A DNA stretch of 64,000 nucleotides from assembly GCF_005503535.1 (NCBI RefSeq), contig NZ_SCNN01000015.1, positions 62,001 to 126,000 on the forward strand, given 5' to 3'. The notes beneath the pieces were generated by a model. It had not been told where the DNA came from, made no database searches, and saw only the letters and a list, made by a program, of their open reading frames with translations. The position numbers and the translations under genes are program-made. Source of the DNA: Mesorhizobium comanense. Lineage in GTDB: Bacteria > Pseudomonadota > Alphaproteobacteria > Rhizobiales > Rhizobiaceae. The number at the start of each line of letters is the position of its first letter. Position 1 is the first letter of the stretch. Below, one piece after another: positions 26,478-34,664 of the stretch.

Positions 26478-26612
26478 CACGCCGGCTGGATTAATGTTTT
26501 TCGCATCGCGGCACAAGGCTTTCCCGACAGGCTTTCGCGGATCGCCCAAATCAACCCATAATCGCGCTCTAGGCGACCTCCTGCGACAAGATCGCAGACC
26601 AAGGAGATTTTC

Positions 26613-27326
26613 ATGACCAGACACCTTTTGCCCATCGCGCTCGCCGCCGCAATCGCTTTCCCCGCAGTGGCTGCAGCCGCCGATTCGCCTGCGCCCGCCC
26701 GCATCATCGTTTCGGGTGAAGGCGAAGCAACCACCCCTCCGGATCTGGCGCTGCTGTCGCTCAGCGTCATGCGCGAAGCCAAGACCGCGCGCGCCGCACT
26801 CGATGCCAACAACGACGCCATGGCGGCGGTCATCGCGGCGATGAAGGCGGCCGGCATCAAGGATCGCGACCTGCAGACCGCGGGCATCCAGATCAATCCG
26901 CGCTACAACTACACCAACAAGCCGGACGGCAGCCAGGAGGCCGAGCTCGTCGCCTACCAGGTGACCAACACGCTTGCGGTGCGCGTGCGCGACATCGACA
27001 AGACCGGCGAGATTCTCGACAAGGCGGTATCGCTCGGCGTCAACCAGGGCGGCGGCATCTCCTTCACCAACGACAACCCCGAAGCCACGATCACCGAAGC
27101 CCGCAAGAAGGCGGTCGCCAACGCCTTGGCCAAGGCCAAGACGCTGGCCGAGGCAGCCGGCGTCACTGTCGGTCGGGTGGTGGAAATAACCGACCAGAAC
27201 GTCGCGCCGCCGCCGATGGCCATCAACGCCAAGGCCTTCGACGCAGCAGCTGGCGGGGCCGTGCCGACCCAGGCCGGCGAGAACGCCTACAATGTCCACG
27301 TCACTGTCACTTTCGAGCTGAAGTGA
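26613..27326 (+). CDS. SIMPL-domain (DUF541) periplasmic protein
   Basis: This is a 237-residue exported protein of the SIMPL/DUF541 family, whose members include oxidative-stress-related periplasmic proteins of unclear biochemical role. A signal peptide covers residues 1-22 (cut near AAAADSP). The mature part starts with IIVSGEGEATTPPDLALLSLSV, the family hallmark, and contains LQTAGIQINPRYNYTN, and ends with VHVTVTFELK. AAGGAG precedes ATG 26613. It stands alone and is followed by a strong terminator at 27412. Confidence 0.92.
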   Translation: MTRHLLPIALAAAIAFPAVAAAADSPAPARIIVSGEGEATTPPDLALLSLSVMREAKTARAALDANNDAMAAVIAAMKAAGIKDRDLQTAGIQINPRYNYTNKPDGSQEAELVAYQVTNTLAVRVRDIDKTGEILDKAVSLGVNQGGGISFTNDNPEATITEARKKAVANALAKAKTLAEAAGVTVGRVVEITDQNVAPPPMAINAKAFDAAAGGAVPTQAGENAYNVHVTVTFELK

Positions 27327-27411
27327 CTGAAATGACTGCTCATCCGTGGCCCGCCCTGCCTGGCCGCGGATGAGCCTTCCGCCGCCGCAAGATCAGGCGG
27401 TGCGAGACAAC

Positions 27412-27446
27412 AAAAACCCCGCGGAAGCGATCCCGCGGGGTTTTTT
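27412..27446 (+). terminator. Rho-independent terminator after the SIMPL gene
   Basis: AAAAACCCCGCGG (27412-27424) pairs with CCGCGGGGTTTTT (27433-27445) around a short loop and ends in a T-run. Because the other strand also begins with A-rich sequence it may act in both directions. Confidence 0.88.
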
Positions 27447-27547
27447 CGAGCCGCACCCGCCCGGTGGGACAGGGGCTCCGCTAGCACAGACCGGCCTTCG
27501 CAGAAGGTCGCGTCTCCAGGCTGCTCTTCAAAGAGATCAGCCCTGGC

Positions 27548-27568
27548 TCATCTTCGCAGAAGATGAGC
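27548..27568 (-). terminator. Hairpin after the small secreted-protein gene
   Basis: CTCATCTTC and GAAGATGAG are perfect 9-bp arms around GCA, directly 3' of the minus-strand gene ending at 27577. There is no T-run, so it could be a stabilising 3' hairpin rather than a true intrinsic terminator. Confidence 0.4.
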
Positions 27569-27576
27569 CGCAAACC

Positions 27577-27939
27577 CTAGCGATTGATGATCGGGCAGCC
27601 GCGTTCATTGGCGAACACGACGACGACGCGATCGCCGTACTGGCGGCCCACGACCTTCACCACCCGACGGTTGACATCGACGATGCGGGCGCGGCGCAGC
27701 CCCATGCGCTCGGCCTTGTCGAGCGCGCGATCTGGCGAGCAGCCACGGCGCCAGTCGTCACGGCGGTCGTCACGGCGATAGTCGCGACGGTAACCGTCGT
27801 CACCGGCATAAACGCCGAAACGCGGATCCTGATTGTTGCCGAAGCCGAGATAGAGGCTGTCGGCATGGGCGGGAATGGCCGCCAGCGTGCCGAGACCGAC
27901 CAGGGCCGAAAGCGCAGCCGTCTTGATCGTGGTGTACAT
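27577..27939 (-). CDS. Small secreted protein, Arg/Asp-rich middle, unknown function
   Basis: This is a 120-residue protein with a signal peptide (residues 1-26, MYTTIKTAALSALVGLG...HA). The mature part has a low-complexity stretch of RRD repeats (around residues 50-65), a single Cys before DRALDKAERMGLRRARI, and a C-terminal part with VVKVVGRQYGDRVVVVFANERGCP. A second Cys lies near the end, so a disulfide is possible. The C-terminal half has the look of small rhizobial periplasmic proteins, but I do not recognise a named family with confidence. ATG 27939 is chosen: GGAGAGAG lies just upstream and it begins the signal peptide. Confidence 0.75.
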   Translation of the reverse strand: MYTTIKTAALSALVGLGTLAAIPAHADSLYLGFGNNQDPRFGVYAGDDGYRRDYRRDDRRDDWRRGCSPDRALDKAERMGLRRARIVDVNRRVVKVVGRQYGDRVVVVFANERGCPIINR

Positions 27940-28144
27940 GGTTCTCTCTCCTTGTTGCGGGCTTGCGCCCGTCCTCGTGAAACCGATGATGGGACAATGC
28001 ACTGGCCTGTCTGAACTATTTACGAACTGGCCGTTCATCTGCGGTTCATGTGGCGGGAAAAGGAAATCTCCGCCGGTTCTTCAAGCAATCCGGCCCAACG
28101 TCAGTCCCGGTTCCTGGTTCCGAAATGCCTTGTCGACACAGGGA

Positions 28145-28591
28145 TCAAGGCTCGTCGTCGAGCATATAGTCGAAATAATCCTCGGGCTCGGCCAGATCGG
28201 TTTCGCTCGCCTTGACCCGGCCGCGCATCGAGATGCCGGCCTCATGCACGGTCTCGGCGCTGCCCGACACCAGCCGATGCCACCAGTAGAGGTCGCGCCC
28301 CTCCGCCACCAGCCGGTAGGCGCAGGTCGAGGGCAGCCAGCTGATGGTGCGCACATTCCGCGGCGTCAGGCCGACGCAATCGGGCACCCGCGCCAGCCGG
28401 TTGCTGTAGTCGGCGCATCGGCAGGTCTCGGCATCGAACAGCCGGCAGCCGACGCTGGTCCAGTAGATTTCGCCCGTATCCTCGTCCTCGAGTTTCGACA
28501 GGCAGCACTTGCCGCAGCCGTCGCACAACGATTCCCACTCGGCCGGGGTCATCGCTTCGAGCGTCTTTGTCTTCCAGAACCGCGTTTCCAT
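28145..28591 (-). CDS. UPF0260 / YcgN-family cysteine-cluster protein
   Basis: This is a 148-residue protein of the YcgN/UPF0260 family within the YkgJ-type Cys-cluster group, thought to bind metal. The N-terminal WESLCDGCGKCC motif and further cysteines (VGCRLFDAETCRCADY, PDCVGL, STCAY) are the likely ligands. ATG 28591 is chosen as it gives the normal family length; an upstream in-frame start adds 13 residues without support. The biochemical role of the family is not established. Confidence 0.88.
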   Translation of the reverse strand: METRFWKTKTLEAMTPAEWESLCDGCGKCCLSKLEDEDTGEIYWTSVGCRLFDAETCRCADYSNRLARVPDCVGLTPRNVRTISWLPSTCAYRLVAEGRDLYWWHRLVSGSAETVHEAGISMRGRVKASETDLAEPEDYFDYMLDDEP

Positions 28592-28788
28592 CGCCCCGAT
28601 GTGGCCCCGGCGACGGTCAAGGTCAAGCACGGTGACACCCCGAATGAGGCGGCAACCCGGCGCAATGACACGAAGTTGCCTTCAAATGGCCGGCCAATCG
28701 CCCCGGACCGCTCCTAACGGTGGGCAGCCGGAACCAATTTCGTTACAAGCGGTTTCGGCAAGGATGGGACCCCACAAGGAGAATTTCG

Positions 28789-31095
28789 ATGAAACGCCAA
28801 CCACGGATTCTGGCAGGCACTGCACTTGGTCTGCTGATGGCATCCGCGCCGTTGGGCGCATCCCCGCTTCAGGGAAGTGCCGCGCTCGGCCCCATGCAAC
28901 GCGGCGCGACCCCGCTGATCATCCTGGCGCAGGATACGCCAACCGACGAGGGGCAGCAGGGCGGCGAGGAGCAGCCGCGCAAGAAGAAACGCGAACAGCA
29001 ACAGCAAACCGAGCAGGCGCCAGCCGCCGAGCAGCCCGCTCCGGCGGCCGAGGAGCAGCAACCGCGCAAGAAGAAGCGTGAACAGCAGCAGACCGAGCAG
29101 GCGCCAGCCGCCGAGCAGCCGGCCCCGGCGGCCGAAGAGCAACAGCCGCGCAAGAAGAAGCGCGACCAGCAGCAGACCGAGCAGGCCCCTGCCGCTGAGC
29201 AGCCCGCTCCGGCGGAGGAGCAGCAACCACGCAAGAAGAAGCGCGATCAGCAGCAACAGCAGACCGAGCAGGCTCCTGCCGGCGAGGCGGCGCCCGCCAC
29301 CGACGAGCAGCAGCCGCGCAAGAAGAAGCGCGACCAGCAGCAGCAGACCGAGCAGGCCCCTGCCGGCGAGGCGGCGCCCGCCACCGACGAGCAGCAGCCG
29401 CGCAAGAAGAAGCGTGACCAGCAGCAGCAGACGGAGCAGGCGCCTGCCGGCCAGGCCGAACCCGCCAATGACAACCAGCCTGCCAAGCCTGAAAAGAAAC
29501 ACAAGCGGGACCAGCAGAAGCCCGCCGAACAGGCGCCGGCCGTGACGCCGGAGGCCGCTCCGGCGCCAAAGGAGGCACCGGCCGGGCAGACAACGGCGCC
29601 CAAGGCCGAACCCGCCCCTGCCGGCGAACAGCCGGCGGTCCAGGGTGAGCAGCCCGAGGACAAGACGAAGAAGCACGGCAAGAAGCCGGCGGGTGAGCAG
29701 CCTGCCAATGGCGAGCAGCCGGCCACGGGCGAGCAACCCGCCAATGGCGCCCAGCCGCAGACAGGCAAGCAGCCCACGACCGGAGAGAAGCCGGCCAATG
29801 GCGAACAGCCGGCCAATGGCGAGAAGCCCGCAACCGGCGAGCAGCCCGCCAATGGCGGCAAGGCCGCACCGGCCCAGGGCGAAAATCCCGTGCAGGGCGA
29901 GGCGCCAGCCGACAAGAACGCTGCTCCCCTCCTCGACAGCCAGAAGGATGCCGAACGCCGGGGAGACAAGGGGCAAGGCGGTGGCCGCAAGCATGGCGAC
30001 AAGAACGGCCAGCAGAACGGCGAGCAGCAAGGCGGCGGCCAGAACGGCCAGCAAGGTGGCGATCAGGGCGGCAAACCGGTGGTCGCGCCTGTCGATCAGG
30101 GTCCGCCGCCGGCCAACGACAAGGCCGCCCAGCAGGAGATCAAGCCGGAGCAGATCGTTCCCGTGACTCAGGAGAAGGGCAAGCGGCTCGATCGTGCGCC
30201 CGACGAGAACATCCGCGACCGCCGCCGCCCGAAGGGCGTCGACGTGCTCAAGGAGATCGGCGACCGCGTCATCATCCAGCTCGGCGGCCAGACGATCGTG
30301 CAGAGCAATGACGCCCCGCGCATGAACCGTGGCGCCAGGGACGTCTATTACGAGGACCTGCCGCAGGGCCGCACGCGCGAAACCGTCGAACGCGACAACG
30401 GCATCCAGATCGTCACCATCCGCAATCGCTATGGCGATGTCATCCAGCGTTCGCGCATCACGCCGGACGGCCGCGAATACGTGCTGAGCTATGTCGACGA
30501 GCGCAGCTACCAGGACGACGGCGACTGGCGCGATCCGGGCGATGACCTGCCGCCGATGCGGCTCACCATCCCGCGCCGGCAGTACATCCTCGATTCCGAG
30601 GACGTCGAAAGCCCCGATGACTACTACACCTTCCTCGAACAGCCGCCGGTGGAAAAGGTCCAGCGCCTCTATTCCATCGACGAGGTGAAGCGTTCGGCCC
30701 GCGTGCGCGACATCGCACGGCGCGTCGACCTCGACACGCTGAACTTCGAATTCGGCTCGTCCTCGATCTCCGACACCGAGGTGCAGAAGCTCGAGGGCGT
30801 GGCCGACGCGATGGAGAAGCTGTTGAAGAAGAACCCGGCCGAGACCTTCCTGATCGAGGGTCACACCGATGCCGTCGGCACGCCGGAGGCAAATCTTGCC
30901 CTGTCGGACCGTCGCGCCGAGGCGGTTGCGGAAGCCCTGACCAATGCGTTCGGCATACCGCCGGAAAACCTGACGACGCAGGGCTATGGCGAGGAGTATC
31001 TGAAGATCAACACGCAGGCGCCCAACCGCGAGAACCGGCGTGTCGCCATACGCCGCATCACATCCCTGGTGGCGCCCGTCGCCAGCAACAAATGA
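28789..31095 (+). CDS. OmpA-family protein with long Gln/Pro/Lys-rich repeat region
   Basis: This is a 768-residue exported protein. A signal peptide covers about residues 1-30. Residues of about 60-230 form six or more imperfect 28-residue repeats built on EEQQPRKKKR-Qn-TEQAPA, followed by a Pro/Gly/Asn-rich stretch with repeated GEQPANG units (to about residue 440). The last 120 residues are an OmpA C-terminal domain (LNFEFGSSSISDTE..., IEGHTDAVGTPEANLALSDRRAEAV), which in the family binds peptidoglycan non-covalently. A protein tethered to the wall with a long flexible basic/Pro-rich arm is predicted. ATG 28789 follows AAGGAG and starts the signal. Repeat number may vary among strains. Confidence 0.92.
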   Translation: MKRQPRILAGTALGLLMASAPLGASPLQGSAALGPMQRGATPLIILAQDTPTDEGQQGGEEQPRKKKREQQQQTEQAPAAEQPAPAAEEQQPRKKKREQQQTEQAPAAEQPAPAAEEQQPRKKKRDQQQTEQAPAAEQPAPAEEQQPRKKKRDQQQQQTEQAPAGEAAPATDEQQPRKKKRDQQQQTEQAPAGEAAPATDEQQPRKKKRDQQQQTEQAPAGQAEPANDNQPAKPEKKHKRDQQKPAEQAPAVTPEAAPAPKEAPAGQTTAPKAEPAPAGEQPAVQGEQPEDKTKKHGKKPAGEQPANGEQPATGEQPANGAQPQTGKQPTTGEKPANGEQPANGEKPATGEQPANGGKAAPAQGENPVQGEAPADKNAAPLLDSQKDAERRGDKGQGGGRKHGDKNGQQNGEQQGGGQNGQQGGDQGGKPVVAPVDQGPPPANDKAAQQEIKPEQIVPVTQEKGKRLDRAPDENIRDRRRPKGVDVLKEIGDRVIIQLGGQTIVQSNDAPRMNRGARDVYYEDLPQGRTRETVERDNGIQIVTIRNRYGDVIQRSRITPDGREYVLSYVDERSYQDDGDWRDPGDDLPPMRLTIPRRQYILDSEDVESPDDYYTFLEQPPVEKVQRLYSIDEVKRSARVRDIARRVDLDTLNFEFGSSSISDTEVQKLEGVADAMEKLLKKNPAETFLIEGHTDAVGTPEANLALSDRRAEAVAEALTNAFGIPPENLTTQGYGEEYLKINTQAPNRENRRVAIRRITSLVAPVASNK
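28966..29470 (+). repeat. In-frame tandem repeat array inside the OmpA-family gene
   Basis: About six imperfect units of roughly 84 nt code for EEQQPRKKKR, a Gln run of variable length and TEQAPA plus an Ala/Pro tail. Units differ mainly in the number of CAG/CAA codons. The array keeps frame throughout. Slippage could change its length. Confidence 0.85.
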
Positions 31096-31102
31096 CGTGG
31101 TT

Positions 31103-31176
31103 TTCCGGAAGCTTACGCCAGCTTCCGGAATCATCCTCGCAAAGTGCAAGCACCCCGGCATGCCGGGGTGCTTTTT
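31103..31176 (+). terminator. Two tandem hairpins ending the OmpA-family gene
   Basis: TTCCGGAAGC (31103-31112) pairs with GCTTCCGGAA (31121-31130). AAGCACCCCGGCA (31148-31160) is then followed directly by its complement and six T residues. The second hairpin is a classical intrinsic terminator. Confidence 0.88.
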
Positions 31177-31211
31177 TGCTTCTGGCGCCTTCGCGGGTTC
31201 AACAAGAATTG

Positions 31212-31343
31212 TCCTGACGTCAGGAGCCACTCATTGAATCGCCGGGTCCGGGACCCCAGATTCAGGGCTGGGCGTTCCCTGCCCCGTCCCGACTCCAGCG
31301 GGACGCATTGAGCCCCGCCGGCCCCTCTCCGGCGGGGTTTTTT
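31212..31343 (+). ncRNA. Candidate small RNA between the OmpA-family and UPF0114 genes
   Basis: After the OmpA-gene terminator there is a 14-bp palindrome TCCTGACGTCAGGA (31212-31225), two short hairpins (CAGGG/CCCTG near 31264-31280 and CGTCCCG/CGGGACG at 31285-31305), and then a strong terminator CCCCGCCGG/CCGGCGGGG with six T (31313-31343). No protein gene lies between the two terminators, so the second one needs its own transcript. No known family was recognised and no clear promoter was found. Confidence 0.35.
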
Positions 31344-31418
31344 GCTGCCTGCTCTTTTGTCTTGCAAACAGCGGCCGGGTGACCGAAATACGATCTGACA
31401 GCCCCCGGAGCACCACCC

Positions 31419-31937
31419 ATGAAGCGCCTCGAACTCGCCATCGAATCGATCATCCTGGCCTCGCGCTGGCTGCTGGTCGTGTTCTACATCGGGTTGGGCC
31501 TGGCACTGGCCGTCTATGCCCTGTCCTTCGGCAAGAAGCTCTATGAATTCATCACCACGGTGTTCCTGCTGGGCGACACCGATACCATTCTTAAAATGCT
31601 GGGACTGATCGATGCCGCTCTCGTGGCTTCGCTTGTGGTCATGGTCATCATCTCCGGCTACGAGAACTTCGTCAGCCGTTTCGAAGACCAGGATGGCGAG
31701 AGCGTCCACTGGCTGGGCACGATCGATGTCGGCTCGCTCAAGGTCAAGGTGGCCTCGACCATCGTCGCCATCTCGTCCATCCACCTCCTGCAGGTGTTCC
31801 TCAACTCGTCGTCCTACTCGACGGACCAGTTGATGTGGCTCACCATCATCCACCTCGCCTTCGTCGTTTCGGCGCTGATGCTGGCCTATATCGACCGGCT
31901 GATGGGCCTGAGCAAAGGCAAGAAGGACGAGGCGTGA
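31419..31937 (+). CDS. UPF0114 (YqhA-family) inner-membrane protein
   Basis: This is a 172-residue integral membrane protein of the UPF0114 family, function not established. The N-terminus (MKRLELAIESIILASRWLLVVFYIGLGLAL) and the stretch SLVVMVIISGYENFVSRFE are family hallmarks, and three to four membrane segments are visible. The tail is basic (SKGKKDEA). CCGGAG precedes ATG 31419. The gene stands alone, convergent with the SDR gene. Confidence 0.9.
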   Translation: MKRLELAIESIILASRWLLVVFYIGLGLALAVYALSFGKKLYEFITTVFLLGDTDTILKMLGLIDAALVASLVVMVIISGYENFVSRFEDQDGESVHWLGTIDVGSLKVKVASTIVAISSIHLLQVFLNSSSYSTDQLMWLTIIHLAFVVSALMLAYIDRLMGLSKGKKDEA

Positions 31938-31945
31938 AGCGGCTT

Positions 31946-31972
31946 CCTTCTCCCCGTTTTACGAGGAGAAGG
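31946..31972. repeat. RIME-like palindrome fragment
   Basis: CCTTCTCC and GGAGAAGG arms flank an 11-nt centre between two convergent genes. The arms match those of the larger element at 63281-63431. Such short palindromes are common intergenic elements in rhizobial genomes. Confidence 0.6.
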
Positions 31973-32004
31973 CGCCAGCAGGCGGTGGCAGCGCCGGCGC
32001 AGCG

Positions 32005-32871
32005 TCAGTAAATGCTCCTGATCTTGCTGTCCGTGCGCGCAAAAACCGCGTCCGGCACGAAAAAGTCGCCGGCCAGCGGCCCGGTCGCGCCGGGCGCATA
32101 GACCGAGAAATCCGTGACGCCCTCGGCGCGCAGCACTTCCTCGTCGATGTAGAAATTGCCTGTCGCCTCGCGCGATGGCCGCAGGAAGATGGCGTGCGCG
32201 GCGTCGGCCATGATGTCGGGCGACCGGCTCATCGCGGCGACCGTGGCGCCGCCCAGCAGGTTGCGCACGGCCGCCGTGTCGATGGTCGAGATGGGCCACA
32301 GCGAATTGACCGCGATGCCGTCCTTGGCGAACTCCGCGCTCATGCCCAGCGTGCACATCGACATGCCGAACTTGGCCATGGTGTAGGCGACATGGTTCTT
32401 GAACCACTTGGCCTCCATGTCGAGCGGCGGCGCCAGATTCAGGATGTGAGGATTGCCGGCTAACTTCAAATGCGGAATGCACATTTTGGACACCAGGAAG
32501 GTGCCGCGCGTGTTGATCTGGTGCATCAGGTCGTAGCGCTTCATGTCGGTTTCCAGCGTGCCGGTGAGCTGAATGGCGCTGGCGTTGTTGACGCAGATGT
32601 CGATGCCGCCGAATTTTTCCACGGTCTTTGCGACAGCCTCGGCGACCTGTGCCTCTTCGCGGATATCGCACAGCATGGGCAGCGCCTTGCCGCCGGCCTG
32701 CTCGATCTCTTCGGCTGCGGTGTAGATCGTGCCCGGCAGCTTGGGATGCGGCTCCGCGGTCTTGGCGGCGATCGTCACATTGGCGCCGTCGCGCGCCGCC
32801 CGCAGCGCGATCGCCAGCCCGATGCCGCGCGACCCGCCGGAGATAAACAGCGTCTTTCCCTTGAGCGACAT
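32005..32871 (-). CDS. SDR-family oxidoreductase, HSDL2-like
   Basis: This is a 288-residue short-chain dehydrogenase/reductase close in layout to the SDR part of human HSDL2. The nucleotide fold SGGSRGIGLAIALRAA is at about residues 10-25, NNASAIQL is the NAG-type motif, and the active-site Tyr and Lys are in AYTMAKFGMSM. The Ser expected in the segment that reads NISPPL in HSDL2 is Ala here (NLAPPL), so the classical Ser-Tyr-Lys triad is incomplete. ATG 32871 follows GGAGGAAAG. The gene lies alone; the substrate is unknown, and a lipid or steroid-like carbonyl is only a family-based guess. Confidence 0.88.
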   Translation of the reverse strand: MSLKGKTLFISGGSRGIGLAIALRAARDGANVTIAAKTAEPHPKLPGTIYTAAEEIEQAGGKALPMLCDIREEAQVAEAVAKTVEKFGGIDICVNNASAIQLTGTLETDMKRYDLMHQINTRGTFLVSKMCIPHLKLAGNPHILNLAPPLDMEAKWFKNHVAYTMAKFGMSMCTLGMSAEFAKDGIAVNSLWPISTIDTAAVRNLLGGATVAAMSRSPDIMADAAHAIFLRPSREATGNFYIDEEVLRAEGVTDFSVYAPGATGPLAGDFFVPDAVFARTDSKIRSIY

Positions 32872-32988
32872 CTTTCCTCCGCTTGCATTGTCTCGTTGCG
32901 CGATCCTTGCGCGCGCCGCAGCGGGATACAAGAGCTTCTGGCGCGAAGCTATGGTGACGCTGCGGAGGGTCTCACAGAACTTGGGTTC

Positions 32989-33618
32989 CTAAACCAGCAC
33001 AAGCCCTTGGCGCATGGCGATTGCGATGGCATCCGTCCGGTTCGCCGCGCCGAGCTTGATCAAAATCGCCGCGACATGGAATTTCGCCGTGTGCACGGAA
33101 ATGTTGAGCCTCCGAGCGATCACCTTGTTGGGCGCGCCTTCGGCCAGCAGCGCCAGCACCTCCGCCTCGCGCGGCGACAGCGCCGGGTGAGCGGCATGCT
33201 CGTCGGAAGCTTCCTCCTCCAGCGGCTCGCTTTCACCGCCGTGGAAATCCTGCGGGCTGGCGCGCACGCCGGCGGAAATCCGATAACCCGCCGCCGCCAG
33301 CCGCACAGCCGATGCGATGAGCAGATCGTCGGTGCCGGCGGTGATGACGGCCAGGACTTCGCCGGCTGGCCGCTCGCCCTCGGCGCGGCCCGACAGCAGC
33401 ACCCGCGGCGTCGAGGCCGGCACGGCATTGCTGCTCCTGTCGTCGACGACGGCCACATCGGCCGGACCGGCCACGACCGGCAACAGATCCTCGCTCGCGG
33501 CAAGCGAGGCTGCCAGCTGCTCGGCGCGCGCCGCATCCCCAAGCGCAACCAGCACCACCAGCCGCCGCGCGGTGGTGCTGTCACTCATGATGCGATCGCT
33601 GGCCGATATGTCCATCAT
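32989..33618 (-). CDS. LuxR-type (NarL-like) transcriptional regulator
   Basis: This is a 209-residue regulator. The C-terminal 60 residues are a GerE/LuxR helix-turn-helix (LSPREAEVLALLAEGAPNKVIARRLNISVHTAKFHV). The N-terminal 130 residues have the alternating hydrophobic strands of a receiver-like domain but no clear phosphorylatable Asp pocket, so it may not be controlled by a histidine kinase. It begins 5 nt after the stop of the protease-like gene 33624-34496, so the two are co-transcribed. ATG 33618, 33615 and 33588 are all possible starts; GAGAGG lies just before the first two. Confidence 0.85.
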   Translation of the reverse strand: MMDISASDRIMSDSTTARRLVVLVALGDAARAEQLAASLAASEDLLPVVAGPADVAVVDDRSSNAVPASTPRVLLSGRAEGERPAGEVLAVITAGTDDLLIASAVRLAAAGYRISAGVRASPQDFHGGESEPLEEEASDEHAAHPALSPREAEVLALLAEGAPNKVIARRLNISVHTAKFHVAAILIKLGAANRTDAIAIAMRQGLVLV

Positions 33619-33623
33619 TCCTC

Positions 33624-34496
33624 TCAGGAGAGCGGCTTCTCGCCGACGGTGAGTTGCACGTCGCGCCTTTCACCGCCGCGCACCACGCCGAGCGTCACGG
33701 AGGCGCCCGCGCTGTCTGGGCCGAGCCTGCGGATCAGCTCGCGCGGACCATGCACGGCCTCGCCGTTCCAGGCGACGATGATGTCGCCCAGCGACAGGCC
33801 GGCGGCCTTGGCCGGGCCATCGTCGTCCAGGCTCATCACCATCGCGCCCTTGGCGTCGCGGTCGCGCACCGGATGCAGGCCGGCGCCGAGATAGCCGCGC
33901 GCCACATGGCCTTTTTCGCGCAGGGTCGCCACCGCCCGTTCGATCGTCTCATAGGGCATGACCAGCGCGCGGCCGCGCGGCCCGAACAGCAACATGCCGA
34001 TCAGGGCGCCCTTGGCATCCAGCACCGCTCCGCCCTCGAAGCGTCCGCCGGCGCCGACGGCCAGGTTGATGCGCCGGTCGATGGTGCCGCCACGCATCGA
34101 GCGCCAGGCCGGGCCAACTTCGCCGACCGAGCCCGATACGGCCAGCGCCGAGCCCTGGCTGCTGCCGATCGCAATGACGATGTTGCCGGGCCGCACAGCG
34201 TCCGCCTTGGCCAACGGCGCGGCATTGACGGCAGTTGCAGGCTTCAGCAGGGCAATTCCGGTCGAAGGATCGCGGCCGACCAGTTCGGCTTTCACCGTCT
34301 CGCCGGACGCTAGCGTCAGTTCGATCTCCTCGCCGGCCTCGACCGCCTCCTCGGCGGTGACGAAATAGCCGTCACTCCAATGGAAGGCGCTTGCCGTGCG
34401 GTGATGATGGGTGGCGAAGCCAGCCATCGCCGGAGCCGCCTTGGCGGCAAGATCGGCTATGGCCTCCGAATAGGCACTCAGGTTGAAATCGCTCAT
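33624..34496 (-). CDS. Trypsin-like/PDZ protein lacking the protease triad (pseudoprotease)
   Basis: This is a 290-residue protein with the layout of a small HtrA/DegP-type protease: a trypsin-like part (about residues 20-185) and a C-terminal PDZ domain (GYLGAGLHPV to the end). All three catalytic positions appear lost: VVTNxHVV is FVTAEEAV, the Asp segment DxxTDIALV is DPSTGIALL, and GNSGG is RFEGG. It also has no signal peptide. It is probably a non-catalytic binding or regulatory partner. ATG 34496 has GGAG upstream. It diverges from an intact homologue at 34665 and leads into the LuxR-type regulator gene. Confidence 0.85.
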   Translation of the reverse strand: MSDFNLSAYSEAIADLAAKAAPAMAGFATHHHRTASAFHWSDGYFVTAEEAVEAGEEIELTLASGETVKAELVGRDPSTGIALLKPATAVNAAPLAKADAVRPGNIVIAIGSSQGSALAVSGSVGEVGPAWRSMRGGTIDRRINLAVGAGGRFEGGAVLDAKGALIGMLLFGPRGRALVMPYETIERAVATLREKGHVARGYLGAGLHPVRDRDAKGAMVMSLDDDGPAKAAGLSLGDIIVAWNGEAVHGPRELIRRLGPDSAGASVTLGVVRGGERRDVQLTVGEKPLS

Positions 34497-34664
34497 GTCT
34501 GTCTCCTGGGGTTCGTCATGTCCCAGATATCGCCCGATAGCGCCCCTGGAGGTACTCGCCTGACGGCTAGTAGCCGGTTTGACTGGCCATCTGGTCAGGT
34601 CGCGGCGGTTCCAGCCGCTCCGCACATATAGTTATCCCTGCGCTTGAAAACACGGAGCCCTTTC

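Noticed and set aside
28966..29470. CRISPR-like or VNTR non-coding repeat
   Set aside because: The units are in frame, imperfect and continuous without spacers, and they lie inside a gene with a signal peptide and OmpA domain.
28714..31230. Minus-strand open frame of 838 codons opposite the OmpA-family gene
   Set aside because: Its protein is Leu/Gly/Arg low-complexity, the antisense of the Gln/Pro/Lys codon repeats. The plus strand has a signal peptide, ribosome site and an OmpA domain.
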